DNA of 33,706 nucleotides from Candidatus Bipolaricaulis sp. (GTDB lineage: Bacteria; Bipolaricaulota; Bipolaricaulia; UBA7950; UBA9294): the NCBI GenBank assembly GCA_028713635.1, contig JAQTNX010000008.1, forward strand, positions 1 through 33,706, in the 5' to 3' direction. This document shows, one piece after another, positions 31,681 through 33,706 of the stretch (position 1 is the first letter of the stretch; each line of letters opens with the position of its first letter). A program made the translations under genes and the position numbers. The notes under the pieces are model-generated. The model was not told where the DNA came from. It did no database searches and saw nothing but the letters and a program-made list of their open reading frames with translations.

Positions 31681-32990
31681 GCGATCGCCACGGCCTCGAG
31701 GTCGTAATCGTCAAACCCGACGATTCGAGCGCGCACGAACGTGCCCGTGGAGAGGCCCTTGCCGCGAAGTCGAGTGATGGCGTCGACATCGGGGGCCTGC
31801 GTTGCCGTTCGGGCGCTCCAGACGCCGCGCCGCCCTGCAGGCGCATCGACGAGCACCTCGACGTCCGTCCCGATGCGCGCCTTGTTGGCTCGGCGCACGA
31901 TCTCCCGCTGCAGCTCCATCAGCCGTCGGAGACGGTCCTCGACAACGTCTGACGGGACGCGATTCGGCAGCGTCGCGGCGGGAGTCCCTTCCTCGGGGGA
32001 GTAGGCAAAGGCACCCACATGGTCAAAGGACAGGTCCCGAACGAAGCCGAGCAGCTCGCGGAACTGCTCCTCCGTCTCGCCGGGGAAGCCGACGATGAAC
32101 GTCGTTCGTAGAGAAACACCCGGCACCCGCTCGCGCCACCGCTCGATCAGGCGCAAGCAGTCGGCCTGCGTGACGTGCCGGCTCATCGCCGCGAGGATCG
32201 GGTCGGACAAGTGCTGCAGCGGCAGATCCACGTACGGCACGAGGTTGGGGAGTGTGGCGTAGGCATCGATGAGCTCGCTCGTCACGTGGGCCGGGTGAAC
32301 GTAGAGAAGGCGGATCCAGCGGAACTCCTGGATCGCAGACAGGTGTCGCAGGAGGTCGTGGATTCCGACGCCCGGGGACAGGTCGACGCCGTAGAGGCTC
32401 GTGTCCTGCCCGATGAGGTTGACCTCGCGGACGCCGAACGCCGCAAGATCGGACGCCTCGTGAAGGATCTCGTCCATCGGCCGGCTACGAAATGGGCCCC
32501 GAATCGACGGGATCGTACAGTACGAGCACCGGTTGTCGCACCCGTCGGAGACCCGCAGGTATGCGGTGTGGTGAGGCGTCAAGAGGAGTCTGCCCACGTC
32601 TTCATCGTCGCTCTCGGCGAGCCCGACCGCGCGAGCAACGGCCGCGTGCTCGTCGATTCCGAAGAACCCGTCGACTTCGGGGACCAGCGCGCGCAACTCC
32701 TCAGGGGATCGCGCGACAAGACACCCCATCACGAAGAGCCGCCTCGTCGGCACCTCGGTACGCCACCCGGCGTACTCGCAGATCGCGTCGATCGACTCCT
32801 CTCGCGCGGGTGCAATGAACCCGCACGTATTGACGATGGCAACATCCGCCTCATCGAGCGGTGCTCCGACGATCGCGCCCGCGGCGGCAAGGCGGCCGAG
32901 GAGACGCTCGGAGTCGACCAGGTTCTTGGCGCAGCCGAGGCTGGCCAGGTGAACGCGGGGAGCGCGGGATGATTCGGGTTTCCTTGCCAC
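31677..32990 (-). CDS. rimO: Ribosomal protein S12 methylthiotransferase RimO
   Basis: A 437-residue radical-SAM enzyme that adds a methylthio group to an Asp of ribosomal protein S12. The N-terminal UPF0004 domain has its three cluster cysteines (GCAKN, NTCGF, MGCLV). The radical-SAM motif is CDNRCSYC, followed by PSIRGPFRSRP, and there is a C-terminal TRAM domain of about 65 residues. YVDLPLQHLSDPIL fits RimO rather than MiaB. The start is GTG at 32990 with AGGA nine bases upstream. It is divergent from padR. Confidence 0.95.
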   Translation of the reverse strand: MARKPESSRAPRVHLASLGCAKNLVDSERLLGRLAAAGAIVGAPLDEADVAIVNTCGFIAPAREESIDAICEYAGWRTEVPTRRLFVMGCLVARSPEELRALVPEVDGFFGIDEHAAVARAVGLAESDDEDVGRLLLTPHHTAYLRVSDGCDNRCSYCTIPSIRGPFRSRPMDEILHEASDLAAFGVREVNLIGQDTSLYGVDLSPGVGIHDLLRHLSAIQEFRWIRLLYVHPAHVTSELIDAYATLPNLVPYVDLPLQHLSDPILAAMSRHVTQADCLRLIERWRERVPGVSLRTTFIVGFPGETEEQFRELLGFVRDLSFDHVGAFAYSPEEGTPAATLPNRVPSDVVEDRLRRLMELQREIVRRANKARIGTDVEVLVDAPAGRRGVWSARTATQAPDVDAITRLRGKGLSTGTFVRARIVGFDDYDLEAVAIA

Positions 32991-33086
32991 GGGTGGGTTC
33001 CTTTCGCGCGACGGGAGCCGATGCGACTCGGCATCCTAGCGGGACGGGCAGTCCGGGGCAACCAACTGGCCTGTGCAAGGCTTCCA

Positions 33087-33099
33087 GAGTAGAATACTC
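33087..33099. promoter_or_regulatory. Palindrome over the -10 box of the padR gene
   Basis: GAGTA-GAA-TACTC is a perfect inverted repeat. It covers the -10 TAGAAT (33090-33095), which ends 8 nt before the ATG. PadR proteins commonly bind palindromes in their own promoter, so autoregulation is plausible. Confidence 0.5.
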
Positions 33100-33103
33100 C
33101 AAC

Positions 33104-33658
33104 ATGGAATACCGTCCTTCACGCGGCTTTCCGGTTGAGTACGCCGCCCTTGGGTTTCTGGTCGAAGCCCCTCGCCACGGCTACGACCTCCACAGGGACC
33201 TGTCAGAAGGGCTCGGAGCCCTGTGGCACATTGCGTTGAGCCAGCTATACAGCGTCCTCCACCGCCTCGTCGAAGAGAAGTGGGCCGCAGTTGAAGTCGA
33301 GCCGCAGGAGGATCGCCCATCTCGCCAGATGTACTCCGTAACCGCGGAAGGGCGCCGAGCCTTCTGGCAGTGGGCGTGTTCCCCGGTGACGCACCCCCGC
33401 GACCTGCGCGTGATCTTCCTGGCCAAGGTCTACTTCCTCCGGAGGCTGCGGCCGGAGGCCGTCCGAGGGCTCATCGACGCTCAGAGACGCCAACTGTGCG
33501 ACATCGCGGCGGCGCTCAGGGAGCGGGGCTCCGCCTCGAGCGACGATGCAGCGGTCGCGGCGGCGACGTGTTCGTTCCGCGCAGGACAAATGGAGAACGC
33601 GATTCGCTGGCTGGATGCGAGTCGAAAGCTGTTGGAGTCCGCGAAGGAGGAGACGTGA
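33104..33658 (+). CDS. PadR-family transcriptional regulator
   Basis: A 184-residue winged-helix regulator. The N-terminal PadR domain is clear: ALGFLVEAPRHGYDLHRDL, LSQLYSVLHRLVEEKWA, QMYSVTAEGRRAF. The C-terminal helical part (about 90-184) is the dimerisation helix bundle of the VirR_C-type group. The ATG at 33104 follows the -10 box by 8 nt, with no Shine-Dalgarno sequence. The stop overlaps the GTG of the next gene (GTGA), so the two form an operon, as PadR often does with a membrane transporter. Confidence 0.92.
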   Translation: MEYRPSRGFPVEYAALGFLVEAPRHGYDLHRDLSEGLGALWHIALSQLYSVLHRLVEEKWAAVEVEPQEDRPSRQMYSVTAEGRRAFWQWACSPVTHPRDLRVIFLAKVYFLRRLRPEAVRGLIDAQRRQLCDIAAALRERGSASSDDAAVAAATCSFRAGQMENAIRWLDASRKLLESAKEET

Positions 33659-33706
33659 AGCGTTGGTTGGCCGTGGGAATTGCCGTAGGCATCTTCATGA
33701 GTCTGT
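33655..33706 (+). CDS. N-terminus of a membrane or exported protein, cut by window end
   Basis: GTG at 33655 overlaps the padR stop; GGAGGAGA lies upstream. The visible residues (MKRWLAVGIAVGIFMSL) form a basic start plus a hydrophobic helix: a signal peptide or first transmembrane segment. The function cannot be told, but its place after padR suggests a transporter or envelope protein under PadR control. Confidence 0.65.
   Translation, partial: MKRWLAVGIAVGIFMSL

Overview
This is a high-GC bacterial window with densely packed operons, many 4-nt ATGA or GTGA start/stop overlaps, and a mix of ATG, GTG and TTG starts. The organism looks diderm: a small beta-barrel-like protein with a C-terminal aromatic residue (22393-22902) and other exported proteins point to an outer membrane. 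Several genes have a -10-like box only 8-9 nt before the start codon and no Shine-Dalgarno sequence, which suggests leaderless or near-leaderless transcripts. I cannot fix the phylum. A deep-branching high-GC diderm, for example a Bipolaricaulota-like or Deinococcus-Thermus-like lineage, is a guess.

Left part (1-14.8 kb) is metabolic and transport. It holds a partial unknown gene (minus strand, cut by the window edge), a divergent medium-chain-type acyl-CoA synthetase followed by an exported protein and cytidine deaminase, a convergent pyrimidine-nucleoside phosphorylase, a tiny protein, a phosphonate-type ABC importer (phnD-phnC-phnE1-phnE2, minus strand) and a BMP-family nucleoside-type ABC importer (binding protein, double ATPase, two permeases, minus strand). 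The nucleoside importer, cytidine deaminase and phosphorylase together suggest uptake and catabolism of pyrimidine nucleosides. Both importers have the same unusual layout: a long GA/CT-rich stem-loop sits between the binding-protein gene and the ATPase gene.

Centre (14.9-17.7 kb) is a mobile element whose two ends I can define from the sequence: 27-bp imperfect terminal inverted repeats flanked by an exact 8-bp target duplication (GCTTGCCT). It encodes an IS1595/ISXO2-like transposase with a perfect consensus promoter. Divergently it carries a small zinc-ribbon protein and a DUF3800 protein as cargo, and it has one or two small unknown ORFs at the right end.

Right part (17.9-33.7 kb) holds an HpnB-like glycosyltransferase, a 942-residue secreted membrane-anchored alpha/beta-hydrolase protein, an intergenic block of 22- and 24-nt tandem repeats, the small barrel protein, a GNAT acetyltransferase, and a free-standing 25-residue Cys/Lys-rich microprotein with its own promoter and terminator. 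These are followed by a DUF486 membrane protein, an M20 peptidase, a membrane-anchored hydrolase-like protein lacking the nucleophile serine, and a run of acyltransferase and kinase-like folds (three GNAT, one APH-like protein with lost catalytic residues, one CAT-like). The window ends with RimO and a PadR regulator that overlaps the start of a membrane or exported protein cut by the window end.
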